Assembly (NCBI GenBank): GCA_938073905.1
Contig: CALJEN010000008.1
Location: 1 to 62,706 of the forward strand
Length of the DNA: 62,706 nt
From: an uncultured Sulfolobales archaeon
GTDB lineage: Archaea > Thermoproteota > Thermoprotei_A > Sulfolobales > NBVN01
Reading direction: 5' to 3'
Below the pieces are notes generated by a model. The model did no database searches, was not told the DNA's origin, and saw nothing but the letters and a program-made list of their open reading frames with translations. The position numbers were made by a program, and so were the translations under genes. Below, piece by piece: positions 8,319 through 17,032 of this stretch. Position 1 is the first letter of the stretch, and every line of letters begins with the position of its first letter.

Positions 8319-9692
8319 TCAGAGCGAGAGCTTGTCGATCACCCGGTCCAGCGGAAACTCCACGCGGTGCCAGGGTCTCTCGTCCCGAGACCTGCGCCTG
8401 AGCGGAAACCCCACGTCCACCCCGAGGCTCTCGGAGAGCTCCGCCAAGCCGCGCTTAGAGAGTCCCCTCAGGGCCGAGAGAGCGATCAGCCTGCCGACCC
8501 CCCTATCGCCCAGGGCTATCAGCGACTGCACGTAGGCGTGGAACCAGCGGAGGTGTGCGACCGCCCCCCTGCCGAGCTCCCTCTCGAGGATCCCGACCCT
8601 GCCGAGGTACTCCCTCTCCCCGATCAGAGGGTAGTCCTGGAGGGGGGTGTGCGGCTTCGGCACCAGGGGGTTCACGCTCACCGAGGTCTTCCTGCCCAGC
8701 TTGCTCGAGTAGGACACTATCTCCTTGGCGCGCCTCGCGGTCTCGAGGACTTCCTCCTCTCCCTCGGAGGGCAGACCCACCATCAGGTAGAGCTTTAGGT
8801 TGAACCCCTTCTCGAGTGCCGCGGTCGCCAGCTCCCCGAACGCATCGGGAGCAAAGCACTTGCCGATGGAGCAGCTCAGCCTGGGACTCATGGACTCCGG
8901 TGCGAGTGCTAGAGTTCTCTGGCTCGACCTCGATATGAGGTCGAGGTCGTCGAGCCTCAGAGTGTCCCACCTGATGGAGGGTAGGGAGAAGTCTATGCCG
9001 CTGTCGACCAGATAGCCCAGGAAATCCCTGATGTTCGGATGGTCGAAGGGGGATAGAGAGTACACGACCACCCTCCTGCGCTGCACGTGCTTCAGGCCCT
9101 CGCTCACGAGGGCCTTCAGGGTCTCGAGGCTCCTGTACCTGAAGGGGTACATGGTGTAGGCCTCGAGGCAGAACCTGCAGAGCCATCTGCAGCCCCTCGA
9201 TAGCTCCAGGTAGAAGCCCTCTCCGTAGACCGGCTCCACCACTCTCGACCTTATCATGACCACGGGGTGCGCGGAGGAGTCCAGGTCTTCCACGAAGACC
9301 TTCCTAACGTGGGTCTCGCCGGTATAGAGACCCTCGCCCAGCGACTCTAGGAGGGTACCCGGCTCGTCGGGCAGCAGGCTCAGCGCGCGGGTGAGCTTCT
9401 CTAGCAGGATCTCGCCGTCGCCCACGAAAGCGGCGTCCGCGACGGCGAGGAAGGGCTCGGGGTTGGACATGGCCGCCAGTCCGCCGACGATGATCGGGGG
9501 TCTCTTGCGCCTCCTCTCGGCGAGGGGCTCCACCCCCGCTCCGTCGAGCAGCTTGACCAGGTACGGCAGGTCCAGCTCGTAGTTCGCGCTGGCGAGGACC
9601 AGGTCGAACTCGCGAAGCCTCCTCCCGGTGACCAGACCCCGATCCGGGTTGTCCAGGGTGAACCTGTCCACTAGGGCGCCGCTCTTCTCCAC
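8319..9692 (-). CDS. Radical SAM protein with an N-terminal extension lacking a normal start
   Basis: This is a radical SAM enzyme with the cluster motif CRWLCRFC (CxxxCxxC) near residue 165 and family helices after it. The first ATG/GTG/TTG in frame is GTG 9692, giving 457 residues. However, family-like protein sequence (PRIALVYPSTYQ followed by a helix) continues in the same frame up to about 9836, so the real protein is probably about 50 residues longer. No normal start exists there. An ATG at 9860 in another frame has a plausible N-terminus but hits TAG after nine codons; a -1 shift at CTTTAG would join it to this frame. The N-terminal part resembles a B12-type Rossmann fold. The substrate is unknown. 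Confidence 0.75.
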   Translation of the reverse strand: MEKSGALVDRFTLDNPDRGLVTGRRLREFDLVLASANYELDLPYLVKLLDGAGVEPLAERRRKRPPIIVGGLAAMSNPEPFLAVADAAFVGDGEILLEKLTRALSLLPDEPGTLLESLGEGLYTGETHVRKVFVEDLDSSAHPVVMIRSRVVEPVYGEGFYLELSRGCRWLCRFCLEAYTMYPFRYRSLETLKALVSEGLKHVQRRRVVVYSLSPFDHPNIRDFLGYLVDSGIDFSLPSIRWDTLRLDDLDLISRSSQRTLALAPESMSPRLSCSIGKCFAPDAFGELATAALEKGFNLKLYLMVGLPSEGEEEVLETARRAKEIVSYSSKLGRKTSVSVNPLVPKPHTPLQDYPLIGEREYLGRVGILERELGRGAVAHLRWFHAYVQSLIALGDRGVGRLIALSALRGLSKRGLAELSESLGVDVGFPLRRRSRDERPWHRVEFPLDRVIDKLSL

Positions 9693-9890
9693 CAGGAAGT
9701 GGTACGCGGCATGTGTGAACAGGTTCGTGATGGACGCCTGGTAGGTGCTCGGGTAGACTAGAGCTATCCTGGGGTACCCTGAGAGCCTAACCGGGACGTT
9801 GTACTCCTTGAACCTCCCGACGAACCGGGCTAAAGCCTCACACCAGGTATGTTGGGCATGGTGGGTAAAAAGCAGACTACGCCTATCTCT

Positions 9891-11216
9891 TCACGCCTTG
9901 ACGCGGGCCAGGAACTCCCCTACGAGCTCGCCGACCGAGGGCCCCTCGATTACCTTGAGCTCCCACTCGACCTTCACTACGGGGACTCCGATGTCGAGGA
10001 GCTTCGAGATGTCGGCCGGAGTCCCGAGCACCACGGCGTCTATGTCCATCCTCCTCAGGGTCTCGTTGAGGTCTCTCACCTGCTCCGGCGCGTAGCCGGT
10101 GGACGGCACCACGGGACCCATGTGCGGGTACTCCTCGAGCATGGTCTTTATTATTCCGACGGCGTACGGCCTCGGGTCTACTATCTCCGAGGCACCGTAC
10201 TTCTCCGCCGCGACGAACCCGGCTCCGTAGGGCAGGCCTCCGTGGGTGACCGAGGGCGAGTCCTCGACTACGGCCACTCTCCTGCCTTTAACGAGCTCGG
10301 GCCTCTCGACCGCGACCTCCATGTCCGCCAGCACTATCTTCGCGGAGGGGTTGACCCTCCTAACGTTCGAGACCACCGTCTCGACGGCCTCCCTGCTGGC
10401 CCTCGAGACCTTGTTGACCACGACGGCGTCGGCCAGTCTAGCGTTCACCTCACCGGGGTAGGCCGAGACCTCCTGCCCAGGTCTCATAGCGTCCGCAACG
10501 GTTATCATGTAGTCGGGCCTGACGAACGGCGCGTCGTTGTTCCCCCCGTCCCAGAGCACTACGTCTCCGAGCTTCTCGGCCTCGAGAAGTATCCTCCCGT
10601 AGTCCACGCCAGCGAGCACCGGGAGGCCGAGCCTGACGTACTGCTCGTACTCCTCCCTCTCCTCTATCGTGATCCCGTACCTCTCGAAGTCCTCCTCGGA
10701 CGTGAAGACCTGCACTGCGGACTTGACCAGGTCTCCGTAGGCCATAGGGTGCCTGATCGGGACTACCCTGACCCCCCTCTTGAGGAGCTCCTTGACCACC
10801 GCTCTCGATACCGTAGACTTGCCGGCACCGGTTCTAACGGCCGTGACGGCTATGACGGGCTTGTAGGACCTGAGGAAGGTCTCGAAGGGGGACAGCAGCC
10901 TGAACGAGGCTCCGGAGGCCAGCACCGCTGAAGCCAGCCTCCCGACGTCCTGGTACGTTAGGTCGCTGTACGACAGAACCACTTCGTCTACCCTGAGCTC
11001 CCGGATTAGCCTCGGAAGCTCGCTCTCGGGGTGTATGGGGATCCCGTGGGGGTAGCGCGGCCCCGCGAGCTCCGGGGGGAACCTCCTCCTCTCTATGCCG
11101 GGTATCTGGGTCGCGGTAAAGGCCACTACCTCGTAGTCCGGGTTGTCTCTAAAGTAGACGAGGAAGTTGTGGAAGTCCCTCCCGCCAGCTCCGGCTATGA
11201 CTACTCTCCTAGCCAT
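9891..11216 (-). CDS. cpgS: Cyclic 2,3-diphosphoglycerate synthetase
   Basis: This 441-residue protein matches cyclic 2,3-diphosphoglycerate synthetase, which closes 2,3-DPG to the cyclic form at the cost of ATP; cDPG is a thermoprotective solute in some hyperthermophiles. An N-terminal Rossmann-like domain (VVIAGAGGRDFHNF) is followed by a P-loop AVRTGAGKST near residue 130 and the NTPase segment LWDGGNND. The family also includes members of uncertain activity, so the solute role is inferred. The ATG at 11216 sits about 30 bp after a TATA box that overlaps the end of the oxidoreductase gene. The radical SAM gene follows downstream. Confidence 0.82.
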   Translation of the reverse strand: MARRVVIAGAGGRDFHNFLVYFRDNPDYEVVAFTATQIPGIERRRFPPELAGPRYPHGIPIHPESELPRLIRELRVDEVVLSYSDLTYQDVGRLASAVLASGASFRLLSPFETFLRSYKPVIAVTAVRTGAGKSTVSRAVVKELLKRGVRVVPIRHPMAYGDLVKSAVQVFTSEEDFERYGITIEEREEYEQYVRLGLPVLAGVDYGRILLEAEKLGDVVLWDGGNNDAPFVRPDYMITVADAMRPGQEVSAYPGEVNARLADAVVVNKVSRASREAVETVVSNVRRVNPSAKIVLADMEVAVERPELVKGRRVAVVEDSPSVTHGGLPYGAGFVAAEKYGASEIVDPRPYAVGIIKTMLEEYPHMGPVVPSTGYAPEQVRDLNETLRRMDIDAVVLGTPADISKLLDIGVPVVKVEWELKVIEGPSVGELVGEFLARVKA

Positions 11217-11240
11217 ACTGACCCCGTAAATTTTCTATAG

Positions 11241-11260
11241 GCCCAATAAATATTTTTTAC
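11241..11260 (-). promoter_or_regulatory. TATA region of the cDPG synthetase gene
   Basis: Read on the minus strand this is an AT-rich block with AATATTTATTGG centred about 30-35 bp before ATG 11216. It overlaps the TAA stop (11257-11259) of the upstream oxidoreductase gene, so cDPG synthetase can be expressed separately from it. Confidence 0.6.
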
Positions 11261-12204
11261 GAGGCGCGCAGCTCGCCGTGCTCCCGTAGTACGACGGCTC
11301 TCCTGGAGAGCTCTTCGACCACCTTGAGGACCTCCACCGCGTCTCTGAGGTCGGGAGCCGCGGTCTCGGCTCCGCGGCACCTCTCCACAAATGCTCTGAG
11401 CTCCGCTTTCAGAGGCTCTTCACCGCTCGCGCTTACCTGGGAGCCGTGCGACCCCGCCACCACCTCGATCACCCTGGAGACCAGGTCGGCCCTTATCATG
11501 CCGTCCTCTGCTAGAACGTCCACCTCTCTAATCTTCACCGGGAGCATCCCGTCGGCCTCAAAGACCACGTCCACTCCATCGTAGGTCGCCCCGGCGACGG
11601 CTCTCTGGGGCACTCCGCCGTCCACCGCGAGCAGGGAGAACGTGATCCTGGCCTCGCGCCGCCCGAGTAGGAAGAAGGCCAGGTCTATGTCGTGCGGCAT
11701 GAGGTCGAGAGTAACCGGGTAGCTCCTCATGTGGGGAGGCCTCCTGGAGAGCCTCCTGAAGCGCATCGCGTAGACCCGCCTCCCGAGCAGCAGCCTCCCG
11801 AGCTCCACTACCGTGGGGTCGAACCTCGAGAGGTAGCCGGCCTGGTGCACTACGCCCCTGGCCTCGGCCCGCACCAGGAGCTCCGCCGCCTCGGCCGGGC
11901 TCGTCGCGACCGGCTTCTCCACGAACACACATGCAGCTCTGTCGATAGCCTCCAGAGCGCTGGAGTACAGCGCGTCTATGGAGGTGGCTATTACGAAGGC
12001 CTCCCCAGAGGCCTCACCGATGCTCCCCGCCGCGGCGCGGAAGCCGTACGTCCTGGAGAGCTCCAAGGCTCTCGAGAGGTTCACGTCCACTACGTAGCTC
12101 AGCTCGACCAGCCCCTCCGCCTTCAGGTCCCTGAGAGTCCTGGCTACGTTCTCTCCCCACTTTCCGGCTCCGACGAGTACCGTCCTCACAGGGCCCAAGC
12201 TCAT
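11257..12204 (-). CDS. Gfo/Idh/MocA family oxidoreductase
   Basis: This is a 315-residue NAD(P)-dependent oxidoreductase of the Gfo/Idh/MocA family, which acts on sugars, sugar nucleotides or inositols. The Rossmann motif VLVGAGKWGENVA opens the protein, and CVFVEKPVA carries the conserved EKP lysine. A further conserved block (LDLMPHDIDLAFFLLG) holds the active-site histidine. ATG 12204 was chosen because the Rossmann fold starts eight residues later and the open sequence before it is not protein-like. The substrate is unknown; inositol-phosphate synthase lies far off at 34 kb. Confidence 0.85.
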   Translation of the reverse strand: MSLGPVRTVLVGAGKWGENVARTLRDLKAEGLVELSYVVDVNLSRALELSRTYGFRAAAGSIGEASGEAFVIATSIDALYSSALEAIDRAACVFVEKPVATSPAEAAELLVRAEARGVVHQAGYLSRFDPTVVELGRLLLGRRVYAMRFRRLSRRPPHMRSYPVTLDLMPHDIDLAFFLLGRREARITFSLLAVDGGVPQRAVAGATYDGVDVVFEADGMLPVKIREVDVLAEDGMIRADLVSRVIEVVAGSHGSQVSASGEEPLKAELRAFVERCRGAETAAPDLRDAVEVLKVVEELSRRAVVLREHGELRAS

Positions 12205-12340
12205 CCGGGCGTAGGAGCGAGCTCCGCAAGAAAAGCTTTGCGAGGTTCCCGAGGTGGAGCGTCTCCGAGAGCCCCCGAGCTCCGAGCCCACGACACTTGA
12301 TGCTTAAGTTTCCGCGCTCGCTCGAAGCCCTGGTGTCAGC

Positions 12341-13243
12341 ATGAGGATCGAAAGAATCGCGGACGGAGTGCTTATGGTAGACCTAGAGCCGTCCAGCACT
12401 CCCGGGTGGCTGTCTACCTACGTCATCGAGGGAAGGAGGTCTTTAGCCATAGTCGACCCGGGTCCCAGGGCCTCCCTGGACGCTCTCGCAAGCTTCATCA
12501 AGGCGAGGGTATCGGGCAGCTTCGAGGAGGTGTACGTGGTGCTGACGCACGTTCACATAGACCACTCGGGGGTCGCCGGAGACCTGGTGGAGGTCTTGCC
12601 GCGCGCGAGGGTGCTCGTCCATCCGCGCGGAGCAAGACACTTGGTCGATCCCTCAAGGCTCTGGCAGTCCTCGCTCCAGGTCCTGGGCGACGTGGCCGGA
12701 CTCCTCGGCGAGCCGAGGGGGGTGCCTCAGGAGCGCCTCGTGCCCGTGGAGGACGGGGCAGAGGTGGAGCTGGGAGGCCTCAAGCTGCGGGCGGTCTACA
12801 CCCCGGGACACGCGCCACACCACGTATCCTACGTGCTGGAGCCTGGCGGGATACTGTTCGCCGGAGACTCGGTGGCCAACCACTTCAACGGCAGGATCTA
12901 CCCGGTCACCGTCTACCCGTTTGACGGGGACGAGTACTTGAAGAGCCTCGACCTGATGCTCGAGCTCCGCCCGAAGAGAATAGCTGTAGCGCACTACGGG
13001 GTGGTCGGAGACCCAGAGGTCTTCATCCAGAGGGCCAGGGACAAGCTCATCTCGTGGATGCACCATGTCAGCAGCGCGGTCGGGGAAGGGGTCTTGGGTG
13101 TCGAGGAGGTGTACCAGAGGGTCTTGCGCAGGGACGTGGAGCTAGCCTACGCGAAGACGTTGGAGGACTCGATGCCGGCATTTAGGGGGGCTACTTATAG
13201 AGCCATAGCAGGGTTGCACAGCTACCTAACTCGTAAAAGCTAG
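12341..13243 (+). CDS. Metallo-beta-lactamase fold hydrolase
   Basis: This is a 300-residue MBL-fold hydrolase. All metal ligands are visible: THVHIDHSG (HxHxDH), TPGHAPHHVS, FAGDSVANH and the late VAHYGVVG histidine. The C-terminal helical domain resembles that of glyoxalase II-like or RNase Z-like hydrolases of unknown substrate. ATG 12341 starts right at the first beta strand. A TATA-like GATGCTTAAG lies about 40 bp upstream. It stands alone, divergent from the oxidoreductase gene. Confidence 0.88.
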   Translation: MRIERIADGVLMVDLEPSSTPGWLSTYVIEGRRSLAIVDPGPRASLDALASFIKARVSGSFEEVYVVLTHVHIDHSGVAGDLVEVLPRARVLVHPRGARHLVDPSRLWQSSLQVLGDVAGLLGEPRGVPQERLVPVEDGAEVELGGLKLRAVYTPGHAPHHVSYVLEPGGILFAGDSVANHFNGRIYPVTVYPFDGDEYLKSLDLMLELRPKRIAVAHYGVVGDPEVFIQRARDKLISWMHHVSSAVGEGVLGVEEVYQRVLRRDVELAYAKTLEDSMPAFRGATYRAIAGLHSYLTRKS

Positions 13244-13273
13244 CTCACTGGGGTGCCACACATCGGCCCGGAG

Positions 13274-13285
13274 CTTTTATAAGCC
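13274..13285 (+). promoter_or_regulatory. TATA box of the small Lys-rich ORF
   Basis: CTTTTATAAGCC is one of the clearest TATA boxes in the window. It lies about 35 bp upstream of GTG 13315 and has no larger gene behind it on this strand. Confidence 0.65.
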
Positions 13286-13314
13286 CACCCTCGAGAGGGT
13301 GAGTCGGTGGCACC

Positions 13315-13383
13315 GTGCCCTGCAAGGCTCCGAGGAAGGGAAAGAAGGGGCAGGAGAAGAAGGAGGGAAAGGAGGAGAAGTAA
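13315..13383 (+). CDS. 22-residue Lys-rich small protein
   Basis: GTG 13315 follows GGTGG with four bases between, and a strong TATA box lies 35 bp upstream. The product has 22 residues, begins MPCKAPRKGKK and is otherwise almost only Lys, Gly and Glu, so it is basic, unstructured and would bind nucleic acid. I do not recognise a family. The clear promoter and ribosome-binding site support a real gene, but a short structured RNA is an alternative. The next gene is convergent. Confidence 0.5.
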   Translation: MPCKAPRKGKKGQEKKEGKEEK

Positions 13384-13453
13384 GATAACCGCGAGCCTCA
13401 CACCTCCCGAGCGCCGCCGGAGTTCCGTCGCGTCGTGAACTCTCTCGCAGAGC

Positions 13454-14188
13454 CTAGACTATCCCTCTGAGCCTCTTCAGAAAGCTCAAGCCACCTTCGA
13501 AGTCCAGCGGGGAGGACACCAAGAACCCGTCGACCAGGTGGGCGCAGTCCGCGGCGATCTCGAGCGCGCCCTTCTCAGTCAGCACCCTCCCCTCTCCCAG
13601 CAATCTCTCTAGGGCCTCGTAGCCCTCCCCCTTAGCTACGACTAGGTAGGGGTAGAGTCTAGCGTTGGCGCTCCTGACAGTCCTGGAGACCTCCTCCAGC
13701 TTGTCGGCGGTCTCTCTGCTCAGGTTCAGCACGAGATAGAAGTCCGCCCTGGAGCCCCTCACCCTCCCGGAGATCTCGGCCACGTCCTTCCTCAGGCTCA
13801 GGGTGAGCCCGGGGCTCACCCCCAGGTTCAGCTCCCTGACCAGGTTCACGGCTTCCTCTGGCTCCACGTCCTTCACGACGCTGGAGCCCCGGACTACGTC
13901 GCCCCTGACGAAAACCAGGCGCTCGACCCCGCAGACCGCCAGGCTCCTCACCGTCGAGACCAACGCTATCCGGCTAAGGTCTACGGTCCTAACGTGGGCG
14001 ATTACCCCGACACCCTCCAGGGACTTTATGAGACAGCTGACCACTGGGGAGGACTGAGAGGGCCTGCCCATCGGGGAGTCGGGGACGTCGACCCAGTCCA
14101 CGAGCTCTCTGAGGGCCCTTACCCTAGCCAGTAGCTCCTCCCTGCTCCTGACCGGCGAGATCTCGTACAGCAGCTCCACTAGCGGCAC
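13454..14188 (-). CDS. MetF-like (methylenetetrahydrofolate reductase fold) protein
   Basis: This 244-residue protein resembles the methylenetetrahydrofolate reductase TIM barrel: a VDWVDVPDSPMGRP segment, then CLIKSL, an IAHVRTVDLSR strand and RLVFVRGD, the position where MetF has its flavin-binding GD. It is shorter than bacterial MetF (about 290). It lies just downstream of two MetE-type genes on the same strand, so it probably supplies or handles the methyl donor of methionine synthesis. Many Thermoproteota use modified pterins rather than folate, so the real substrate may be such a pterin; this is inference. Confidence 0.7.
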   Translation of the reverse strand: MPLVELLYEISPVRSREELLARVRALRELVDWVDVPDSPMGRPSQSSPVVSCLIKSLEGVGVIAHVRTVDLSRIALVSTVRSLAVCGVERLVFVRGDVVRGSSVVKDVEPEEAVNLVRELNLGVSPGLTLSLRKDVAEISGRVRGSRADFYLVLNLSRETADKLEEVSRTVRSANARLYPYLVVAKGEGYEALERLLGEGRVLTEKGALEIAADCAHLVDGFLVSSPLDFEGGLSFLKRLRGIV

Positions 14189-14282
14189 CCCCCGGGACTA
14201 CCGAAGGGGGGCTCGGGAGCGTTTCGCGTGAGCGACGCCCTCGAGCGCTCCGCTCGGGCCTCGGCGTGCCTCGCGACCGCGA

Positions 14283-15287
14283 TCACCACTCCTCCCTAGC
14301 GAGCCTGGCAGCCTCAGCGATGTTCCTGAGCTTCGCCCTAGCTATCTCTCTAGGTAGCCTCTTGAGCCCGCAGTCGGGGTCCAGGTAGACCTTCTCCGGG
14401 CCCACGAAGCCCTCCCTCATCAGCCTATCGATAGAGTCCTTGATCTCCTCGACGCTCTCCACCCGGAAGCTGTGGACGTCCACCACGCCGTAGCCCAGCT
14501 CCTTGTCGTAGCCGTACTCCTTGAGGTAGGGCAGCAGCCTAAAGTTGCTGTTCTTCATCTCCAGGTCGAACTGGTCGACTGGGTAGTCCAGGATGTAGGG
14601 GAGTATCCTCTCCAGCCTCCCGTAGCACACGTGGACTATCCTCTTGACCTCGAGACCCCTGAACACTATCTCGATGGCCTCCTTCAGCATGTCGGCCTCC
14701 TCTTTGAAGGGCCTCGTGGACAGAGCCGGCTCGTCCACCTGGACGTACCTCGCACCCGCCCTGACCAGCTCCTCGACCTCCCTCCTAACAGCCCTGGCCA
14801 GCTCTATCATCAGCTCCTTTCTGTCCCTGCGGTGCGGGTCGAAGCTCCACTCCATCATCGTGTAGGGTCCAGTAAGAGTCGCCTTGACCGGTCTCCCGCC
14901 GCTGACGCTCGCGGCGTAGCTCCAGAGGTCCACGGTGACCGGCCTCACCCACTCGATCCTCCCGACCACGACGGGCTTCTTGAAGTACTCGTTATCGAAG
15001 ACCCTGACCCACCCCCCGGGGCCGAACCCCCCGAGCCTCTCAGCGAAGTACACGACCATGTCGTCGCGAGCCTGCTCGCCGTCGCTGACTACGTCTATAC
15101 CAGCCCACAGCTGGTCCTCGACGACCTCCCTAATCGAGGGCTTTATCATCTCTCTGAACTCTCCCTCGGAGATCTGTCCCGCCTTCCTCGCCCTGACGAG
15201 GTTCTCCGCTTGGGGGAGCTTGGGGTAGCTGCCCACGACGGTGGTCGGGAACTTCCTAGGCACCCGGTACTCGGTCACGGCCTCCAC
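14283..15287 (-). CDS. metE: Methionine synthase, core MetE catalytic domain
   Basis: This 334-residue protein is the archaeal 'core' cobalamin-independent methionine synthase, equal to the C-terminal half of bacterial MetE. It starts with [10 protein letters not shown], has the substrate-binding [11 protein letters not shown], and carries zinc ligands in VHVCYG, a glutamate in DLEMKNS and the cysteine in DPDCGLK. It transfers a methyl group to homocysteine; in archaea the donor may be a methylated corrinoid protein or pterin. Its start overlaps the end of the upstream MetE-like gene by 13 bp, so they are translated as a unit. Confidence 0.92.
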   Translation of the reverse strand: MEAVTEYRVPRKFPTTVVGSYPKLPQAENLVRARKAGQISEGEFREMIKPSIREVVEDQLWAGIDVVSDGEQARDDMVVYFAERLGGFGPGGWVRVFDNEYFKKPVVVGRIEWVRPVTVDLWSYAASVSGGRPVKATLTGPYTMMEWSFDPHRRDRKELMIELARAVRREVEELVRAGARYVQVDEPALSTRPFKEEADMLKEAIEIVFRGLEVKRIVHVCYGRLERILPYILDYPVDQFDLEMKNSNFRLLPYLKEYGYDKELGYGVVDVHSFRVESVEEIKDSIDRLMREGFVGPEKVYLDPDCGLKRLPREIARAKLRNIAEAARLAREEW

Positions 15288-16297
15288 CCCTCGGATCCCT
15301 CGACTCCGAGCTTAGACGAGACCATTCTCACGAGCTCCCCTAGGAGCCTTACCTTGTAGATACCGTACTCGTACGGCACGAGGTCGAGCCACACTGTCGT
15401 CGTCACGCCGACCTCGCTGCCCTCGTACTCCTTGAGGATCTCCGAAGCCGTCTCGACCAGCCTGTGGAGGGGGTCCTCGTATATCGCCCTGGAGTTTATC
15501 AGCCCCAAGACCGCGCAATGAGAGCCGAAGCCTTTCGATTTCAGTAGCTCTACCGAGTCCCTCGGGGAGTCCCCGACGTCGATAGAGATGCAGGCGACCT
15601 TGCTTTCGAGCACCCTCTCGTACACGTCGGGCCTCGGCGATCCGTAGTAGAGCGCGAGCACGGTCTTGGAGCTCCCGGCCGACGAGACTATCCTACCAGC
15701 GAGCTCCGCGGCCAGGGTCCCGAGGTCGGGACTCGCGTCGGGGTCCGACAGGAGGGGCTCGTCTATCTGGACCATGGAGGCTCCCGCCTCGACGGCGAGC
15801 CTGACCTCGTCGGCCAGGAGGTCGGCTATGCTGGAGGCCAACTCCGCCGGGTCGAGGCCGGGTCCCGCTCTGGACATATACGCGAACGTCACGGGACCGG
15901 GCACGACCACCTTGAGGCCGGCCGGCTCCGCGAACACCGCGTACCTCCTAACCCGGGGAGGCCACACGTATGATGAGGCCTCGGGTTTGCCGACGAAGTG
16001 CGGAACCCTGTAGAAGAAGTTGTTGTCGAAGTACCTCAGGAGACCCGTTGGGGTGACGTTGCGCCACGCCGCGACGAAGGGTCTGAAGATATCGTGCCAC
16101 TCGAGCATGCCGTCTACCACGTACGACATGCCCGCTGAGAGCTGGGCGCCGATCACGACCAGGGAGGAGCCCGCCAGGACTCTCTCGAGCTCGTCGTGAC
16201 CCAGTAGCCCCCCCTCGAAGTCCCTGAGGGCCCTCCTCAGTGTTCTGCTCCTGGGGAAAGCGCCCAGGGGCGAGCCCCACACTCTCACGGCTATCAT
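15275..16297 (-). CDS. MetE-like protein lacking zinc ligands
   Basis: This 340-residue protein shares the fold and several motifs of the core MetE ([24 protein letters not shown]) but lacks its zinc site: the H-x-C motif reads ALYYGS and the final cysteine position reads [11 protein letters not shown]. It therefore probably does not activate homocysteine itself. Crenarchaea often carry such a second MetE-type gene in front of metE, resembling the N-terminal half of bacterial MetE, and the two may form one enzyme. It is the first gene of the methionine operon, with an ATG at 16297 and a promoter at 16328-16337. Confidence 0.82.
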   Translation of the reverse strand: MIAVRVWGSPLGAFPRSRTLRRALRDFEGGLLGHDELERVLAGSSLVVIGAQLSAGMSYVVDGMLEWHDIFRPFVAAWRNVTPTGLLRYFDNNFFYRVPHFVGKPEASSYVWPPRVRRYAVFAEPAGLKVVVPGPVTFAYMSRAGPGLDPAELASSIADLLADEVRLAVEAGASMVQIDEPLLSDPDASPDLGTLAAELAGRIVSSAGSSKTVLALYYGSPRPDVYERVLESKVACISIDVGDSPRDSVELLKSKGFGSHCAVLGLINSRAIYEDPLHRLVETASEILKEYEGSEVGVTTTVWLDLVPYEYGIYKVRLLGELVRMVSSKLGVEGSEGWRP

Positions 16298-16327
16298 CTC
16301 ACCTTTGCAGCCGAGTCGCTGTCGCGC

Positions 16328-16351
16328 GCTTTAAGCCTTACGGTTTACCGT
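16328..16351 (-). promoter_or_regulatory. Promoter and dyad operator candidate of the methionine operon
   Basis: On the minus strand GGCTTAAAGC (16328-16337) is the TATA box about 35 bp before the first gene. Directly upstream lies a dyad, ACGGT-TT-ACCGT on the plus strand (16340-16351), with perfect 5-bp arms. Its position next to the TATA/BRE is typical of an archaeal regulator site. The regulator is unknown. Confidence 0.5.
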
Positions 16352-16432
16352 TTGGGAGCTCGCGGCTGGGATACTCAGCGCGCCGCCAGCGCGAGCCATC
16401 ATAACTGTGCGGTAGACCTATTCGGGTGACCA

Positions 16433-16440
16433 CTTAAAAG
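16433..16440 (+). promoter_or_regulatory. TATA box of the CdvB-like gene
   Basis: CTTAAAAG lies 26-33 bp upstream of GTG 16466, which fits a leaderless transcript that begins at the start codon. Confidence 0.6.
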
Positions 16441-16465
16441 CTCCCGCCTACCGAGCTTAGCTGCG

Positions 16466-16960
16466 GTGCCGGTACTGCGGAACAGGGGGAGCCTGGCGAG
16501 GGTTCTGTACGACATGAGGATGCTGAGGCGGAGGCTGGAGCTTCTAGCGCTGAGGCTCGAGAGGAGCGCGAAGAGTCTGGAGAGCAGGGGGGTCGGCGGC
16601 GACGTGGTGAGGCAGTACCGCAACGCCCTGAGCCAGGTCGGGTACGTGATCCGCGCGCTCGAGGTCCTCGAGATCAAGCTGGAGAGCATCCTCGCCCTGA
16701 ACGCGGTGACGCAGGACCTGGTGGTCGTCAGAGAGGCCCTGAGGGAGCTTGGCAGGAGGGTGAAGAGCTTGCCGGAGGTCTCAGCGATCCTTGACGAGCT
16801 GAGCGACCGCGTGAGCGACATCGTGGCCGAGATGCCGATAGTAGATGCGGGCGGCCAGACCTCTGTAGCGTACACGGAGGCTGCTAGGAGAGTCCTGGAG
16901 GAGGCCGAGAAGCTAGTCGGGGCGAGCGGTGAGTCACCCCAGACCCAGAGCGCGGGGTAG
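16466..16960 (+). CDS. CdvB-like (ESCRT-III/Snf7 type) protein
   Basis: This 164-residue, almost fully helical protein fits the Snf7 fold of CdvB, the archaeal ESCRT-III protein of cell division and vesicle budding. It has a basic N-terminal helix (MLRRRLELLALRLERSAKSL), a second helix RQYRNALSQVGYVIRALEVLEIKLE, and a third region LRELGRRVKSLPEVSAILDELSDRV, the usual order. It is shorter than CdvB (about 210-260) and shows no wing-helix domain for CdvA, so it looks like a CdvB1/B2-type paralogue. No CdvA is nearby. The AAA+ gene at 17.9 kb is CDC48-type, not CdvC. GTG 16466 lies at leaderless distance from its TATA box. Confidence 0.6.
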   Translation: MPVLRNRGSLARVLYDMRMLRRRLELLALRLERSAKSLESRGVGGDVVRQYRNALSQVGYVIRALEVLEIKLESILALNAVTQDLVVVREALRELGRRVKSLPEVSAILDELSDRVSDIVAEMPIVDAGGQTSVAYTEAARRVLEEAEKLVGASGESPQTQSAG

Positions 16961-17032
16961 CGAGAGGTCGCGCGGTCGAGCCGAGGCATCCCCGCTTCGT
17001 CGGAGCGCTCTCTGCCGAGTGGCACACCTGCC

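Noticed and set aside
8504-9186. Large open frames opposite or out of phase with the radical SAM gene
   Set aside because: These Arg/Gly/Pro-rich frames arise from the high GC content and AGG codons; they have no promoter, ribosome-binding site or protein-like pattern.
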